A stretch of 64,000 nt of DNA from Nitrococcus mobilis Nb-231 (GTDB lineage Bacteria; Pseudomonadota; Gammaproteobacteria; Nitrococcales; Nitrococcaceae): the NCBI RefSeq assembly GCF_000153205.1, contig NZ_CH672427.1, positions 3,278,596 to 3,342,595 on the forward strand, given 5' to 3'. The position numbers and the translations under genes are program-made. The first letter of the stretch is position 1, and each line of letters begins with the position of its first letter. The notes beneath the pieces are model-generated. The model saw nothing but the letters and a program-made list of their open reading frames with translations. It was not told where the DNA came from and did not search any database. Positions 46,181-56,000 of this stretch are shown here, piece after piece.

Positions 46181-46204
46181 AGGCGCCTTGCGGGGCGCCT
46201 TTTT
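46181..46204 (+). terminator. Intrinsic terminator of the hupB-tRNA unit
   Basis: AGGCGCC and GGCGCCT arms around a short loop (TTGCGG region), followed by TTTT. It separates the tRNA genes from ppiD. Confidence 0.85.
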
Positions 46205-46333
46205 ACTTCTATGCTCGTCCAAGTCGGGTTGGCTAAGTTATGGCTCAGCGCCTGTTTCATTAAACCTGCCCGGGGCGGTTGCGTTGGTTGTCGAGTCTTA
46301 AAAAGACGCGCGCACTGAACAGGTAGCTCTATC

Positions 46334-48271
46334 ATGCTGCAAACCATCCGAGATCGGGCGCAAGGTATAGTGGCCTATATCATTGTTGGTCTGCTGATCA
46401 TCCCTTTCGCTTTTTTCGGTGTTTACAATTATTTTACGGGAGATTCAAACCCGACCGTTGCCACCGTGAACGGTATCGATATCACGCGTGCCGAATTGGA
46501 TGCGGCCGTGCAGCGTCAGCAGAGCCAATTACGCGAGTTGCTGGGTGATCAATACAATCCGGCGCTGTTTGATGAGAGCCATCTACGCCCACAGGTGCTC
46601 GACCGCCTAGTCGACCAGGCTGTGTTGTTGTATTTCATACGCAGCCAGGGCTTTCGCGTGACGGACGAATCGCTGCGTTCATTTATTCGTAGCCAACCGT
46701 ATTTTCTCGCCGATGGTCAATTCTCAAAGGAACGTTACCGGGCGGTGCTGCGGCAGAGCGGCTATTCTACGGACCAATACGAGGCCCAACTACGCCAGCA
46801 GCAGCTGTTGCGACAATTGGAACTCGGTATCGTCGGTACCGCCGTGGCTACTAAGCACGAGATGGCGCGATTCGTGGCGCTCGAGCGCCAAAGCCGCGAC
46901 CTGGCCTGGCTCAAGATCGACTCGGCGAATTTTCGGGATCAGACTCAAGTGGACGCAAAGGCCATCCAGCAATATTACGCTACGCACAAACAAGCATTTG
47001 AACAGCCCGCGCAGGTGAAGGTCAGCTACATCGAGCTCTCCGAGAACGCCTTGGCAGATCAGCTCGAGCTGGATGACAAAGCAGTGCAGCGGTTTTACGA
47101 GGAATTCAAAGACAGCCGTTTCACAGTCCCTGATGCGCGTCGAGTCCGGCACATCCTAATCAAACTGCCGAAAGATGCGAGCCAGCACCAGATCGAAGTC
47201 GCCCGCGGGCAAATCGAGGCGTTGCGCGAGCGAATCGTGCAGGGCGCGAGTTTTGCCGAACTCGCGCAACGTCAATCTCAGGATGTGGGTTCGGCGCGAC
47301 AGAGTGGTGATCTTGGTTTCGTGCGCCAAGGGGAGATGGCCAAGGCGATCGATGAGGCGGCTTTCAAGCTTCCAATCGGCGAGACCAGTGAGCCCATACG
47401 CAGTCGGTTTGGTTGGCACCTGATCGAGGTTACGGCTAGCCGCGCCGGTGGGGTCAAGCCATTCAGTGAGGTCGAATCTCAGATTCGCCAGGAATTGCTT
47501 AAGCAGCAGTCTGGCAAGCGTTTCTATAAGCTCAGCAATCAGGCGGCCAACTATGCCTATGAGCATCCAGACAGTCTCGAGCCGTTAGCCGCTAAATTCG
47601 GCCTCAAAATCCGTCAGAGCAATTGGTTCTCGCAAGCCGGTGCTAAGGAAGGCATCGCCTCACACCCCAAGGTCGTCAAGGCCGCTTTCAGCGACGAGGT
47701 TTTGAAACAAGGACTCAATAGTCAAAGCATCGATCTCGGCGATGAGCACCAGGTGATTTTGCGTGTCGATCAGCACAAGCCGGCGGCTGTGCGCCCACTG
47801 GCCGAGGTCCGGGATCGAGTCCGCGAGCATCTGGTTACTGTTGGGGCATCTGAACAGGCACAAAAACTTGGTGCGCAGTTGCTCGAAAAAGCGAAATCCG
47901 GGCAATCTCTCGAAGCTCTGGCTGAGGCTAATCAGCACGCCCGGTACTCGGCTGTGGGCTGGGTGCGACGTGGTAGCAACAAAGTCCCGGCGGCCATTGT
48001 GGAACGAGGTTTTCGTCTCCCGCATCCAAGCAGTGACGCGCTTGCCCTGGCAGGAATCGAGTTATCGGATGGGGGCTATGGCGTGGTGGAAGTGCGTGGT
48101 GTGCGTGATGGCGCGCTCGACAAGCTCGACGCGGCCGAGCGCACGCAGGTGCGCCAGGGGCTACAGCGTTTGAACGCCGAGTCCACCTTGCAGGCGATGA
48201 TTCATGTGTTGCGACAACAGGCTGATGTGGAATTCGATCGCGGGCAGGTTCCGTCTGGCGATGCGCCGTGA
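46334..48271 (+). CDS. ppiD: Periplasmic folding chaperone PpiD (SurA/parvulin family)
   Basis: Inner-membrane-anchored periplasmic chaperone. The 645-residue protein has an N-terminal membrane helix (about residues 15-37, GIVAYIIVGLLIIPFAFFG), a SurA-N-like region (VNGIDITRAELDAAV onward) and a parvulin domain (about 265-360) with VRHILIKLPKDAS and GDLGFVRQGEM. The C-terminal part is helical. Position after hupB matches other gammaproteobacteria. Ends 8 bp from the stop of the convergent fabI. Confidence 0.93.
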   Translation: MLQTIRDRAQGIVAYIIVGLLIIPFAFFGVYNYFTGDSNPTVATVNGIDITRAELDAAVQRQQSQLRELLGDQYNPALFDESHLRPQVLDRLVDQAVLLYFIRSQGFRVTDESLRSFIRSQPYFLADGQFSKERYRAVLRQSGYSTDQYEAQLRQQQLLRQLELGIVGTAVATKHEMARFVALERQSRDLAWLKIDSANFRDQTQVDAKAIQQYYATHKQAFEQPAQVKVSYIELSENALADQLELDDKAVQRFYEEFKDSRFTVPDARRVRHILIKLPKDASQHQIEVARGQIEALRERIVQGASFAELAQRQSQDVGSARQSGDLGFVRQGEMAKAIDEAAFKLPIGETSEPIRSRFGWHLIEVTASRAGGVKPFSEVESQIRQELLKQQSGKRFYKLSNQAANYAYEHPDSLEPLAAKFGLKIRQSNWFSQAGAKEGIASHPKVVKAAFSDEVLKQGLNSQSIDLGDEHQVILRVDQHKPAAVRPLAEVRDRVREHLVTVGASEQAQKLGAQLLEKAKSGQSLEALAEANQHARYSAVGWVRRGSNKVPAAIVERGFRLPHPSSDALALAGIELSDGGYGVVEVRGVRDGALDKLDAAERTQVRQGLQRLNAESTLQAMIHVLRQQADVEFDRGQVPSGDAP

Positions 48272-48279
48272 CGCATCGG

Positions 48280-49080
48280 TTATGGATTATCGCTCAGTTC
48301 GGCTCCGGAGAGCGCGACCGCATGGAAGCCGGCGTCTACATGCAGTACCTCGCCGGTGATACCCAGCGCCAAGTCCGAGCAGAGAAACGCGCTGGCGTTG
48401 CCGACCTCCTCCAGGGTCACGTTGCGCCGCAGCGGCGCGGCCTTGAGATTGAAGTCCAGCATCTTGCGGAAATTGCCGATTCCGGAAGCCGCTAAGGTAC
48501 GGATGGGACCGGCCGAGACCGCGTTCACCCGGATGCCGTCCGGTCCGAGGTCATAGGCCATATACCGCACATTGGCTTCGAGGCTTGCCTTGGCCGGCCC
48601 CATGACGTTGTAGCTCGGCAGCGCGCGTTCGCCGCCCAGATAGGTCAGCGTCAGCAGTGCGGCGTTGCGGCCTTGCATCAGTGAGCGTCCAGAGCGCGCG
48701 AGCGCGATAAAACTATAGCTGCTGATATCTTGTGCAATCCGAAATCCTTCGCGGGTCGTATTATCGACGAAGGAGCCTTGCAATTCCTCGCGGGGTGCAA
48801 AGCCGACGGCGTGAACCACGATATCGATACCTTCCCAGCGCTTACCAAGCGTTTCGAAAACGGTCTCGATTTGGTCATCGTCGGTAACGTCCAGCGGCAG
48901 TACGAGTTCGCTGCCGCACTCCCGCGCACACTGTTCCACACGCGATCTGAGCTTGTCGTTCTGATAGGTGAGAGCGAGTGTGGCCCCTTCCCGATACATG
49001 GCTTGGGCAATACCCCAGGCAATGGAACGGTTGCTGGCGATACCGACAATGAGGGCACGCTTATCTTTGAGAAATCCCAT
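48280..49080 (-). CDS. fabI: Enoyl-[acyl-carrier-protein] reductase (NADH)
   Basis: Reduces trans-2-enoyl-ACP in the last step of fatty-acid elongation. The 266-residue short-chain reductase has the nucleotide motif [15 protein letters not shown] and the Tyr-(x)6-Lys catalytic arrangement in [13 protein letters not shown], as in FabI. Its upstream region, on the minus strand, contains a ten-copy hexamer repeat. Confidence 0.96.
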   Translation of the reverse strand: MGFLKDKRALIVGIASNRSIAWGIAQAMYREGATLALTYQNDKLRSRVEQCARECGSELVLPLDVTDDDQIETVFETLGKRWEGIDIVVHAVGFAPREELQGSFVDNTTREGFRIAQDISSYSFIALARSGRSLMQGRNAALLTLTYLGGERALPSYNVMGPAKASLEANVRYMAYDLGPDGIRVNAVSAGPIRTLAASGIGNFRKMLDFNLKAAPLRRNVTLEEVGNASAFLCSDLALGITGEVLHVDAGFHAVALSGAELSDNP

Positions 49081-49511
49081 GTCATCTTCCCGGCTGCGGC
49101 AGTCTAGGGGGGAGACCGAATTGGGTTCGGCCAGGCTATCTGTTTACTTTCCTATCGCACTCGCACTCGCACTCGCACTCGCACTCGCACTCGCACTCGC
49201 ACTCGCACTCGCACTCAAGCGGCGCTTGCGAGCATTAGCTTCAGGGTGTTGCGGTCATGCTCCATGCTGCCTGATGCTATCATCAAACACCGGCATTCGC
49301 CGAGGAAGAGGCTTCACATGGGCTCTATCGCAATACACCCCGGTTGGTCGGTGTTATCCTCTTCGCGGTTATAAATATACTTGTCGCCTTGTCGAGTCGA
49401 CGACGCAGGGCGCTCAGGCCGTGCAGGTGGCTCACTATTCTAAGGTGCCCAAGCGATGTCCGCTATTAGGGCTACGTTTATTCACTAAGCGGCTTTGATG
49501 GGGCGAAAAGC
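49081..49511. other. fabI-der divergent spacer with a hexamer microsatellite
   Basis: 430 bp without a credible gene; an open frame across it mostly reads antisense fabI and an Ala-Leu repeat. It contains the GCACTC tandem repeat (49157-49216) and must hold the promoters of fabI (leftward) and der (rightward), which I cannot place with certainty. Confidence 0.6.
49157..49216. repeat. Tandem hexamer (GCACTC) x10
   Basis: Exactly ten perfect copies of a 6-bp unit, about 75-135 bp upstream of the fabI start on the minus strand. Such perfect arrays change copy number by slippage; here it would change promoter or leader spacing, not a reading frame. Confidence 0.95.
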
Positions 49512-50951
49512 GTGAATTCCATGGAACCCGTAATCGTTCTGGTAGGGCGGCCCAACGTCGGTAAATCGACATTATTTAATTGCCTCACTCGTAGCCGCGA
49601 TGCCTTGGTAGCCGATTTCCCCGAACTGACCCGCGATCGCCAGTATGGCCGAGGGCGGATCGGGCCGTGTGCCTATATCGTGGTGGATACTGGTGGTATG
49701 GGGCAGGGCAATGGGGCTATTAGCGAGGGTGTCCAAGCTCAGGCGCGCCAGGCGATCGCACAAGCCGATGCCGTGTTGTTTTTGGTCGATGCACGCAGCG
49801 GACCCACCGCGGCGGACGAGGCGCTTGCAGGCGAGTTGCGCGCGCAGGGCAAACAGCTGTTTTTGGTCCCCAACAAGGTGGATGGGCTCGACGCGCGTGT
49901 CGTAGCGGCGGATTTTTATACGCTCGGTTTGGGAGACCCGCATCCAATAGCCGCGGCGCACGGTACCGGCGTGGCTCGGCTCATGGCCAGCGTGCTGCAG
50001 GGTATGACGGCAGCGGTAAACGAGGTGGTGGAGCCCCCCTATCGAAGAGATACCGCTGTCGAGCGCATTCGGGTTGCCATAGTTGGGCGTCCCAATGTCG
50101 GCAAGAGCACACTGATCAATCGCCTTTTGGGCGAAGAGCGAGTGCTCGTTCACGATCAACCCGGCACTACACGAGACAGCATCTTTATTCCCTTCGAGCG
50201 CGACGGGTTCGCCTACACTCTGATCGATACCGCCGGGATGCGGCGCCGCAGCCGCGTCTATGAAGCCGTGGAGAAATTCAGCGCCATCAAGACGCTGCAG
50301 GCCGTCACGGCAGCACAGGTCGTGATCTTGCTGCTGGATGCTCACGAGAGCATCACCGAGCAGGATGTTCGTATCATCGGTTATGTGCTCGATGCCGGTC
50401 GTGCGTTGGTGCTGGCGGTTAATAAATGGGATGGCCTGGAGCCTTCGCGTAGGGAGCAGATCCGCCGCGGATTGGAGCGCAAGTTGGGCTTCCTCGATTT
50501 CGCCAAGCTGTATTTCATCTCGGCACTCTACGGCACGGGTGTGGGTTTGCTGTACGGTGCGGTGCAACAGGCCTATGCATCCTCTTGCCGTAAACTCGAT
50601 ACGCCGCAGCTCAATCGGATATTGACCGAGGCGGTGGCCGCGCATCAGCCTCCATTGGTGCGGGGACGTCGGGTGAAGCTGCGCTACGCCCACCAAGGTG
50701 GGCGCAATCCGCCGGTGATCGTCATCCACGGTAACCAAACCGCTCGGTTGACATCCGCCTACCGGCGCTATCTGGTCAATATCTTTCAACGCCAATTGGG
50801 CCTCTGGGGTACCCCTATCCGTTTGGAGCTCCGGGCTGGATCGAACCCTTATGCCGGGCGTGTCAACGTGCTCTCTCCCCGTCAGCAGGCCCGGCGCAAA
50901 CGGCTGTTGGCCTTCGTCAAGCGGAACCGGTCGCGGCGCAAGCGCGGCTAG
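49512..50951 (+). CDS. der: Ribosome-assembly GTPase Der (EngA)
   Basis: GTPase with two tandem G domains needed for 50S assembly. In the 479-residue protein, G1 loops are at [14 protein letters not shown] (near residue 11) and [14 protein letters not shown] (near 193), with DTGGM and DTAGM switch II motifs, NKVD and NKWD, and a C-terminal KH-like domain. The GTG at 49512 has GGGG 8 bases upstream; the ATG at 49521 is closer to the family N-terminus and is an equal alternative. Confidence 0.95.
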   Translation: MNSMEPVIVLVGRPNVGKSTLFNCLTRSRDALVADFPELTRDRQYGRGRIGPCAYIVVDTGGMGQGNGAISEGVQAQARQAIAQADAVLFLVDARSGPTAADEALAGELRAQGKQLFLVPNKVDGLDARVVAADFYTLGLGDPHPIAAAHGTGVARLMASVLQGMTAAVNEVVEPPYRRDTAVERIRVAIVGRPNVGKSTLINRLLGEERVLVHDQPGTTRDSIFIPFERDGFAYTLIDTAGMRRRSRVYEAVEKFSAIKTLQAVTAAQVVILLLDAHESITEQDVRIIGYVLDAGRALVLAVNKWDGLEPSRREQIRRGLERKLGFLDFAKLYFISALYGTGVGLLYGAVQQAYASSCRKLDTPQLNRILTEAVAAHQPPLVRGRRVKLRYAHQGGRNPPVIVIHGNQTARLTSAYRRYLVNIFQRQLGLWGTPIRLELRAGSNPYAGRVNVLSPRQQARRKRLLAFVKRNRSRRKRG

Positions 50952-51106
50952 TCGCCCGGGGGTGATCCTCGAAGCTTGCCCAGGTGCTACCGGCACGGGT
51001 GTCTTCTCGACCCAGCTGCCCGGAAAAACTCCGCAGGCCTGTCTGGGGAGAGGTTTGCGAGTGACGCACGGCTGTAGGTAAATTACCGACAGTCGCCGCG
51101 GGTCTC

Positions 51107-51135
51107 TTGAAAAAGGTTGAGTCGCGTGCTACATA
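51107..51135 (+). promoter_or_regulatory. Sigma-70 promoter of the cytochrome c-nar/nxr operon
   Basis: TTGAAA (51107-51112), exactly 17 bp, TACATA (51130-51135). Transcription would begin near 51142, giving a leader of about 174 nt. A strong unaided promoter is unusual for an anaerobically induced nitrate reductase. Confidence 0.55.
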
Positions 51136-51205
51136 TCCTCGCACGGGTTGTTGCAAATTTCTTTGCAGCTTTTCTTCACAACAGAGGCGTCGTACGTGGC
51201 GCACG

Positions 51206-51224
51206 GCTCGCGCGGAGCGCGAGC
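51206..51224 (+). promoter_or_regulatory. GC-rich hairpin in the operon leader
   Basis: Perfect 8-bp stem GCTCGCGC/GCGCGAGC with a 3-base loop, in the leader of the cytochrome c gene, followed by CTGTTGCGTTT. It could pause or attenuate transcription or protect the mRNA 5' region. Confidence 0.4.
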
Positions 51225-51315
51225 TGTTGCGTTTAGATGCGGGCGGGCCTTTTCGTAGACGCGCGCGGGACATTGAAAATAAGGAATTCAACGTCCTGGG
51301 TAAGGAGGTTAAGCG

Positions 51316-52194
51316 ATGCTGAATGCCCCGAGCAGGCGGCGAGCGCGGTTTAAGCAGGTGTTGTTGGTGTCGGCGGCGATCGGTCTTGGAGTGTTCACTA
51401 CGGGCACTTGGGCGGGTGATGCGTCCGCAGGCGCTACGCTCTTCAAGCAAAAATGCGCGGCCTGCCATACTATTGGTCAAGGCGACAGGGTGGGTCCGGA
51501 TCTCAAGGGTATTACCAAAGAGCGTGATGAAGCGTGGCTGAAGGAATGGCTTAAAGATCCGGCTGCGATGATCGCCTCGGGCGATCCGGTCGCCAAAAAA
51601 GTCAGTGAAAAATACCCCATGACCATGCCCAATCTGGGGCTGTCGGACCAGCAGATCGATGATTTGATCGCTTATATGGCTCAAGATGGAGCCGCGGGTG
51701 CTCAGTCCTCGGCAGCGGGCGCCACTGGATCGGCCGCGGCCCCGGCGGCAGCGGCTACGGAGGAGAGCGCGGGCTCGGCCGACAAGGGTGAGCAGTTGTT
51801 CACCGGTGAGACGAGCTTTCGAAACGGTGGTCCCTCCTGCGCCGCTTGCCACAGCGCTGCCGGGTTAGGTGGCGGCAGCATGGGGCCTGATCTGACGAGC
51901 ACGCACGGTCGGCTCGGTGATGCCATTGTCACTTGGCCAGAGGCGATGGCGCCGATGCAGCCAATCTTCTCTGCCAAACCGCTGACGGACTCCGAGAAAG
52001 CGGATCTGCTTGCTTTCTTCAAGGCGACAGCCGCTGACCCCAATCAATCCTCCGGCGGACCGGTGGGTATGCTGCTCGGGTTGTCGATCCTCGGGGTCGT
52101 GGCGCTCGGGGCGATCGTGAGCTTCGTTTGGCGGCGTCGGATTATTGCGGTCCGTGAGCCCATGGTGTCGGGTACTGGTCGCTGGCGGCGGTGA
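51316..52194 (+). CDS. Membrane-anchored diheme cytochrome c
   Basis: 292-residue periplasmic electron carrier. An N-terminal signal segment (about residues 13-33) is followed by a class I cytochrome c domain with CAACH at 47-51 and likely Met ligand in YPMTMPNLG, an Ala/Ser/Gly linker (about 132-157), a second CAACH at 175-179, and a C-terminal membrane helix (about 243-263) with a basic tail. It directly precedes narG (69 bp) and probably exchanges electrons with NarI. Nitrobacter-type nitrite oxidoreductase clusters, as I recall, have a cytochrome c gene in the same place; Thermus nar operons also begin with a diheme cytochrome (NarC). Confidence 0.88.
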   Translation: MLNAPSRRRARFKQVLLVSAAIGLGVFTTGTWAGDASAGATLFKQKCAACHTIGQGDRVGPDLKGITKERDEAWLKEWLKDPAAMIASGDPVAKKVSEKYPMTMPNLGLSDQQIDDLIAYMAQDGAAGAQSSAAGATGSAAAPAAAATEESAGSADKGEQLFTGETSFRNGGPSCAACHSAAGLGGGSMGPDLTSTHGRLGDAIVTWPEAMAPMQPIFSAKPLTDSEKADLLAFFKATAADPNQSSGGPVGMLLGLSILGVVALGAIVSFVWRRRIIAVREPMVSGTGRWRR

Positions 52195-52263
52195 TCGTCA
52201 ATGATCGGTAAAGAAGCAGTGATGACCACTGAATTACGATTTCGACGAGGAGGCTAACAAGCT

Positions 52264-55200
52264 ATGGGCTGGATTCAGGATCTTATCAATCCAAAGACAC
52301 GCCGGTGGGAGGAGTTTTACCGCAACCGCTGGCAGCACGATAACATCTTCCGGAGCACCCACGGTGTGAACTGCACGGGTGGCTGTTCGTGGGCGATTTA
52401 CGTCAAGGACGGCATCATCACCTGGGAAATGCAGCAGACCGACTACCCCTTGCTCGGGCGGGGTGAAGGTGGCCGCGGCATACCGCCCTATGAGCCGCGC
52501 GGCTGTCAGCGCGGCATCTCTGCATCGTGGTATGTCTACAGCCCGATTCGCGTCAAATACCCCTACGGCAAGGGTGTATTGCTGGACTTCTGGCGCGAGG
52601 CGCGCTCCAGTCACAACAACCCGGTCGAAGCGTGGAGCTCCATCGTCACCGACGAGAACAAGCGTAAGCGCTGGCAGAAGGCCCGCGGCAAAGGCGGCTA
52701 TCGACGCACAACCTGGGACGAGCTGCTCGAGCTCATCGCCTCCGCTTGTCTGTACACCGCCCAGAAGTACGGACCCGATCGGGTAATGGGCTTCTCCCCG
52801 ATCCCGGCCATGTCGATGCTCTCCTATGCGGCCGGCTCGCGCTTCCTGCAGCTCTTCGGCGGCGTGAACATGAGCTTCTATGACTGGTACGCCGATCTGC
52901 CCAACTCCTTCCCGGAGATCTGGGGTGATCAGACCGACGTCTGCGAGAGCGCCGACTGGTACAACAGTAAGTTCATCGTATCGATGGCCTCCAACCTCAA
53001 CATGACCCGCACCCCGGATGTGCATTTTATCTCCGAGGCGCGCCATGAGGGGGCCAAGTTCGTGGTGCTGGCGCCGGATTTCAGCCAGGTCAGCAAGTAC
53101 GCCGACTGGTGGATCCCCGTTAAGAAAGGGGAGGACCTTGGGCTGTGGATGGCAGCCGGCCATGTCATCTACACCGAGTTCTACGTCAAGCGCCAAGTGC
53201 CTTACTTCATCGACTACGTGACGCGCTACACGGACATGCCGTTCCTGGTCAAGCTCGAGAAGGACGGTGATGGCTACCGTCCGGGTCGCTACCTGACCAG
53301 CGAGGAGGTCAAGAAGTACAAGAAGCAGGAGAACGCCGCCTGGAAGCAGCTGGTGTTCGATCGCAAGAGCAACGAGGCCCGCTGCCCGAAAGGCCAGATC
53401 GGCCATCGACATGGCAAGCACGGTCAGTGGAACCTCAAGATGGAGGACGGTCTCGACAACAGCCCCATCGAGCCCGTGCTGAGCTTCCTCGGCGAGAGCG
53501 ACGATGTCGCCATGGTGCAGTTCTACGAGTTCGCCTCGCAGACCGTATACAAGCGCGGCGTACCGGCGAAGAAGATCGACACCGGCAGCGGCAGTGTATT
53601 GGTCGCCACGGTCTATGACCTGAACATGGGTCAGTATGCTGTGAATCGTGGTCTGCCGGGCGATTACCCGGAGAGCTACGACGATCTCAAGCCCTACACC
53701 CCGGCCTGGCAGGAGCAGTTCAGCGGCATCGGCCGGCAGACGGTCATTCGCTTCGCCCGCGAGTTCGCCGGCACCGCGGAGAAGACCAAGGGCCGCTCGA
53801 TGGTCATCGTCGGCGCCAGCGCCAACCACTGGTACCACAACAACCACATCTATCGGGCCGCCATCAACTGCCTGATTGCCTGCGGTTGCTGTGGCCGCAA
53901 CGGCGGCGGCATGAACCACTACGTCGGTCAGGAGAAGCTCGCGATTGTTGCGCCATGGAACGCTCTCGCCCTGGCTGGCGATTGGGGTATCAAGCCGCGT
54001 CTGCAGCAGTCGCCGGTCTGGCATTACGTCAACAGTGACAGCTGGCGCTATGAGGGCTCGTTCGAGGAGTATGCACCCTCTCCGCCCAATGCCAAATGGG
54101 CCAAAGGTCACTCTGTCGATTTGGTCGCCAAGTCGGTGCGCATGGGTTGGATGCCGCACTACCCGCAGTTCAACCGCAGTCCGCTGGAGGTCGCCCGCGA
54201 GGCGGAAAAGGCGGGTGCGAAGGACGACAAGGGTATGGCGGATTATGTGGTGCAGGCGCTGAAGAAGAAGAATCTCAGCTTTTCGGTCGACGATCCGGAT
54301 GCCCCGGAGAACTGGCCGCGAGTGTGGTTCATTTGGCGGGGCAACGCCATGCAGTCGAGCGCCAAGGGCGCGGAGTTCTTCTTGCGACACTACCTTGGCA
54401 CGCATGACAACGCGGTCGCCGAAGAGCGCGCCAAGCCGCACGTCAAGCACGTCAAGTTCCGCGAGCCTGCTCCGCGCGGTAAGTTCGACTTGGTGGTCGA
54501 CATCAACTTCCGGATGGATTCCACGGCGTTGTACTCCGATATCGTGCTGCCGACGGCCTTCTGGTACGAGAAGAACGATCTCAACAGCACCGACTTGCAC
54601 TCGTTCATCCATCCGTTGGGTCAGGCGGTGCCGCCGGTCTGGGAGTCCAAGAGTGACTGGGACATCTTCAAGGCGTTTGCCAAGAAGATCAGCGAGATGG
54701 CGCCTAGCGTGTTTTCGGAGCCATTCAAGGATGTCGTTGCGGCACCGCTGACGCACGACACGCCGGACGAGATCGCCCAGCGCGACGTGAAGGACTGGCT
54801 GGAAGGCGAGTGCGAGCCCATTCCGGGTAAGACCATGCCGCATTTCCGGGTGGTCGAGCGCGATTACAGTTTGCTCTACAATAAGTACATCTCCTTGGGC
54901 TCCGCTATACGGGAGAACGGGATCAGCGGCAATGGCTGCAGTTTCCCAATCACGAAGCAATACGATGAGCTCACCAACCAGCCGGTCGGCGGCTCACCCG
55001 ACCCGCGCCATCGCCGGGCAGTCGAGTGGGGCGGCAAGCGCTACCCTTGCGTCGAAGACGCGCTCGATGCCGCCAACGTGTTGTTGTACCTGGCCCCGGA
55101 GACCAACGGCGAGGTGGCCTATCAGGCCTTCAAGTCGGAGCAGGAGCACTGCGGTGTGCCGTTGACCGACTTGGCGGAGCCTTACCGTGGTCACCAGGTA

Positions 55201-55920
55201 ACATTCTATGACCTCACCCGTCAGCCACGGCGGTTGCTGTGCAGCCCCGTTTGGACCGGCAATTGTGGTGACGGCCGGGCCTACTCGGCTTGGACGCTGC
55301 AGATCGATCGGTTGGTTCCGTTCCGGACATTGACCGGCCGGCAGCACATCTACATCGATCATCCCTGGTATATGGACTTCGGCGAGCATCTGTGCACTTA
55401 TCGGCCGAAGCTCGACTACAAGAAGATCCATGATCTGGATAACAGCCCGATCGATGACAAGACGTTGATCCTGAATTACATCACGCCACACGGGAAGTGG
55501 AACATCCACTCGACCTACAAGGACAACCACCGCATGTTGACCTTGTCGCGTGGTATGGATCCGGTTTGGATCAACGATAAGGATGCGGCGCGGGTCGGTT
55601 TGAAGGACAACGACTGGGTCGAAGTCTATAATGACAATGGTGTAATCGTGACGCGCGCCAACGTAAGCCGCCGAGTGCAGTCGGGCATGTGCCTGTACTA
55701 CCACGCCGTCGAGCGGACCATCTACATACCCAAGTCGCAGATCCGCGGCGGCCGGCGTGCCGGTGGTCACAACAGCGTCACGCGTACCCGCATCAACCCG
55801 GTATACCTTGCAGGAGGGAATGCGCAATTCACCTACCTGTTCAATTATTGGGGTCCGACCGGAATCATGACGCGGGATACGCACGTTGCAGTGCGCAAAC
55901 TCGAGAAGCTCGAGTGGTAG
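52264..55920 (+). CDS. narG: Molybdopterin oxidoreductase alpha subunit, NarG/NxrA type
   Basis: 1218-residue catalytic subunit with bis-MGD cofactor and one FeS cluster. The N-terminal FS0 site is [11 protein letters not shown] with a further Cys in RGCQRG; the Mo-ligand Asp lies in [21 protein letters not shown] is a vestigial, non-cleaved twin-Arg-like motif as in cytoplasm-facing NarG. The N-terminus [23 protein letters not shown] instead of E. coli GSCSW, and RGCQRGIS instead of RGCPRGAS recall Nitrobacter/Nitrococcus NxrA. The sequence family includes both nitrate reductases and nitrite oxidoreductases, so direction is not settled. A strong GGAGG lies upstream of the ATG. Confidence 0.9.
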   Translation: MGWIQDLINPKTRRWEEFYRNRWQHDNIFRSTHGVNCTGGCSWAIYVKDGIITWEMQQTDYPLLGRGEGGRGIPPYEPRGCQRGISASWYVYSPIRVKYPYGKGVLLDFWREARSSHNNPVEAWSSIVTDENKRKRWQKARGKGGYRRTTWDELLELIASACLYTAQKYGPDRVMGFSPIPAMSMLSYAAGSRFLQLFGGVNMSFYDWYADLPNSFPEIWGDQTDVCESADWYNSKFIVSMASNLNMTRTPDVHFISEARHEGAKFVVLAPDFSQVSKYADWWIPVKKGEDLGLWMAAGHVIYTEFYVKRQVPYFIDYVTRYTDMPFLVKLEKDGDGYRPGRYLTSEEVKKYKKQENAAWKQLVFDRKSNEARCPKGQIGHRHGKHGQWNLKMEDGLDNSPIEPVLSFLGESDDVAMVQFYEFASQTVYKRGVPAKKIDTGSGSVLVATVYDLNMGQYAVNRGLPGDYPESYDDLKPYTPAWQEQFSGIGRQTVIRFAREFAGTAEKTKGRSMVIVGASANHWYHNNHIYRAAINCLIACGCCGRNGGGMNHYVGQEKLAIVAPWNALALAGDWGIKPRLQQSPVWHYVNSDSWRYEGSFEEYAPSPPNAKWAKGHSVDLVAKSVRMGWMPHYPQFNRSPLEVAREAEKAGAKDDKGMADYVVQALKKKNLSFSVDDPDAPENWPRVWFIWRGNAMQSSAKGAEFFLRHYLGTHDNAVAEERAKPHVKHVKFREPAPRGKFDLVVDINFRMDSTALYSDIVLPTAFWYEKNDLNSTDLHSFIHPLGQAVPPVWESKSDWDIFKAFAKKISEMAPSVFSEPFKDVVAAPLTHDTPDEIAQRDVKDWLEGECEPIPGKTMPHFRVVERDYSLLYNKYISLGSAIRENGISGNGCSFPITKQYDELTNQPVGGSPDPRHRRAVEWGGKRYPCVEDALDAANVLLYLAPETNGEVAYQAFKSEQEHCGVPLTDLAEPYRGHQVTFYDLTRQPRRLLCSPVWTGNCGDGRAYSAWTLQIDRLVPFRTLTGRQHIYIDHPWYMDFGEHLCTYRPKLDYKKIHDLDNSPIDDKTLILNYITPHGKWNIHSTYKDNHRMLTLSRGMDPVWINDKDAARVGLKDNDWVEVYNDNGVIVTRANVSRRVQSGMCLYYHAVERTIYIPKSQIRGGRRAGGHNSVTRTRINPVYLAGGNAQFTYLFNYWGPTGIMTRDTHVAVRKLEKLEW

Positions 55921-55943
55921 CGTGAACGAGAGGCATCAAGTAA

Positions 55944-55968
55944 GCGGCCGCGCCCGAGGCGCGGCCGC
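55944..55968 (+). promoter_or_regulatory. Intercistronic hairpin between narG and narH
   Basis: Perfect 11-bp GC stem GCGGCCGCGCC/GGCGCGGCCGC with a 3-base loop, 24 bp after the narG stop and 32 bp before the narH start. No T-run, so it is more likely an mRNA-stability or processing element than a terminator. Confidence 0.6.
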
Positions 55969-56000
55969 GCGATTCGTGATCTCTAGGAGGTTATTGAAAG

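Larger units (their letters stand above)
50952..51315. other. Leader region of the cytochrome c-nar/nxr operon
   Basis: 364 bp between der and the cytochrome c gene. It contains a promoter (51107-51135), a GC hairpin (51206-51224), and a strong ribosome site TAAGGAGG just before the ATG. I find no FNR box (TTGAT-N4-ATCAA) at the expected position and no obvious NarL heptamer cluster. Confidence 0.55.

Noticed and set aside
48968-49498. 176-codon frame containing an Ala-Leu repeat
   Set aside because: It reads antisense fabI, then the GCACTC microsatellite, then spacer; no ribosome site or family match.
51295-51320. TTGAA/TTCAA pair upstream of the cytochrome c gene considered as an FNR site
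   Set aside because: The half-sites (near 51275-51293) are 9 bases apart instead of 4 and lie downstream of the promoter, so they do not form an FNR box.
52234-54960. 908-codon open frame antisense to narG
   Set aside because: It mirrors the high-GC codon pattern of narG and has no recognisable domain; narG on the other strand is complete and well conserved.
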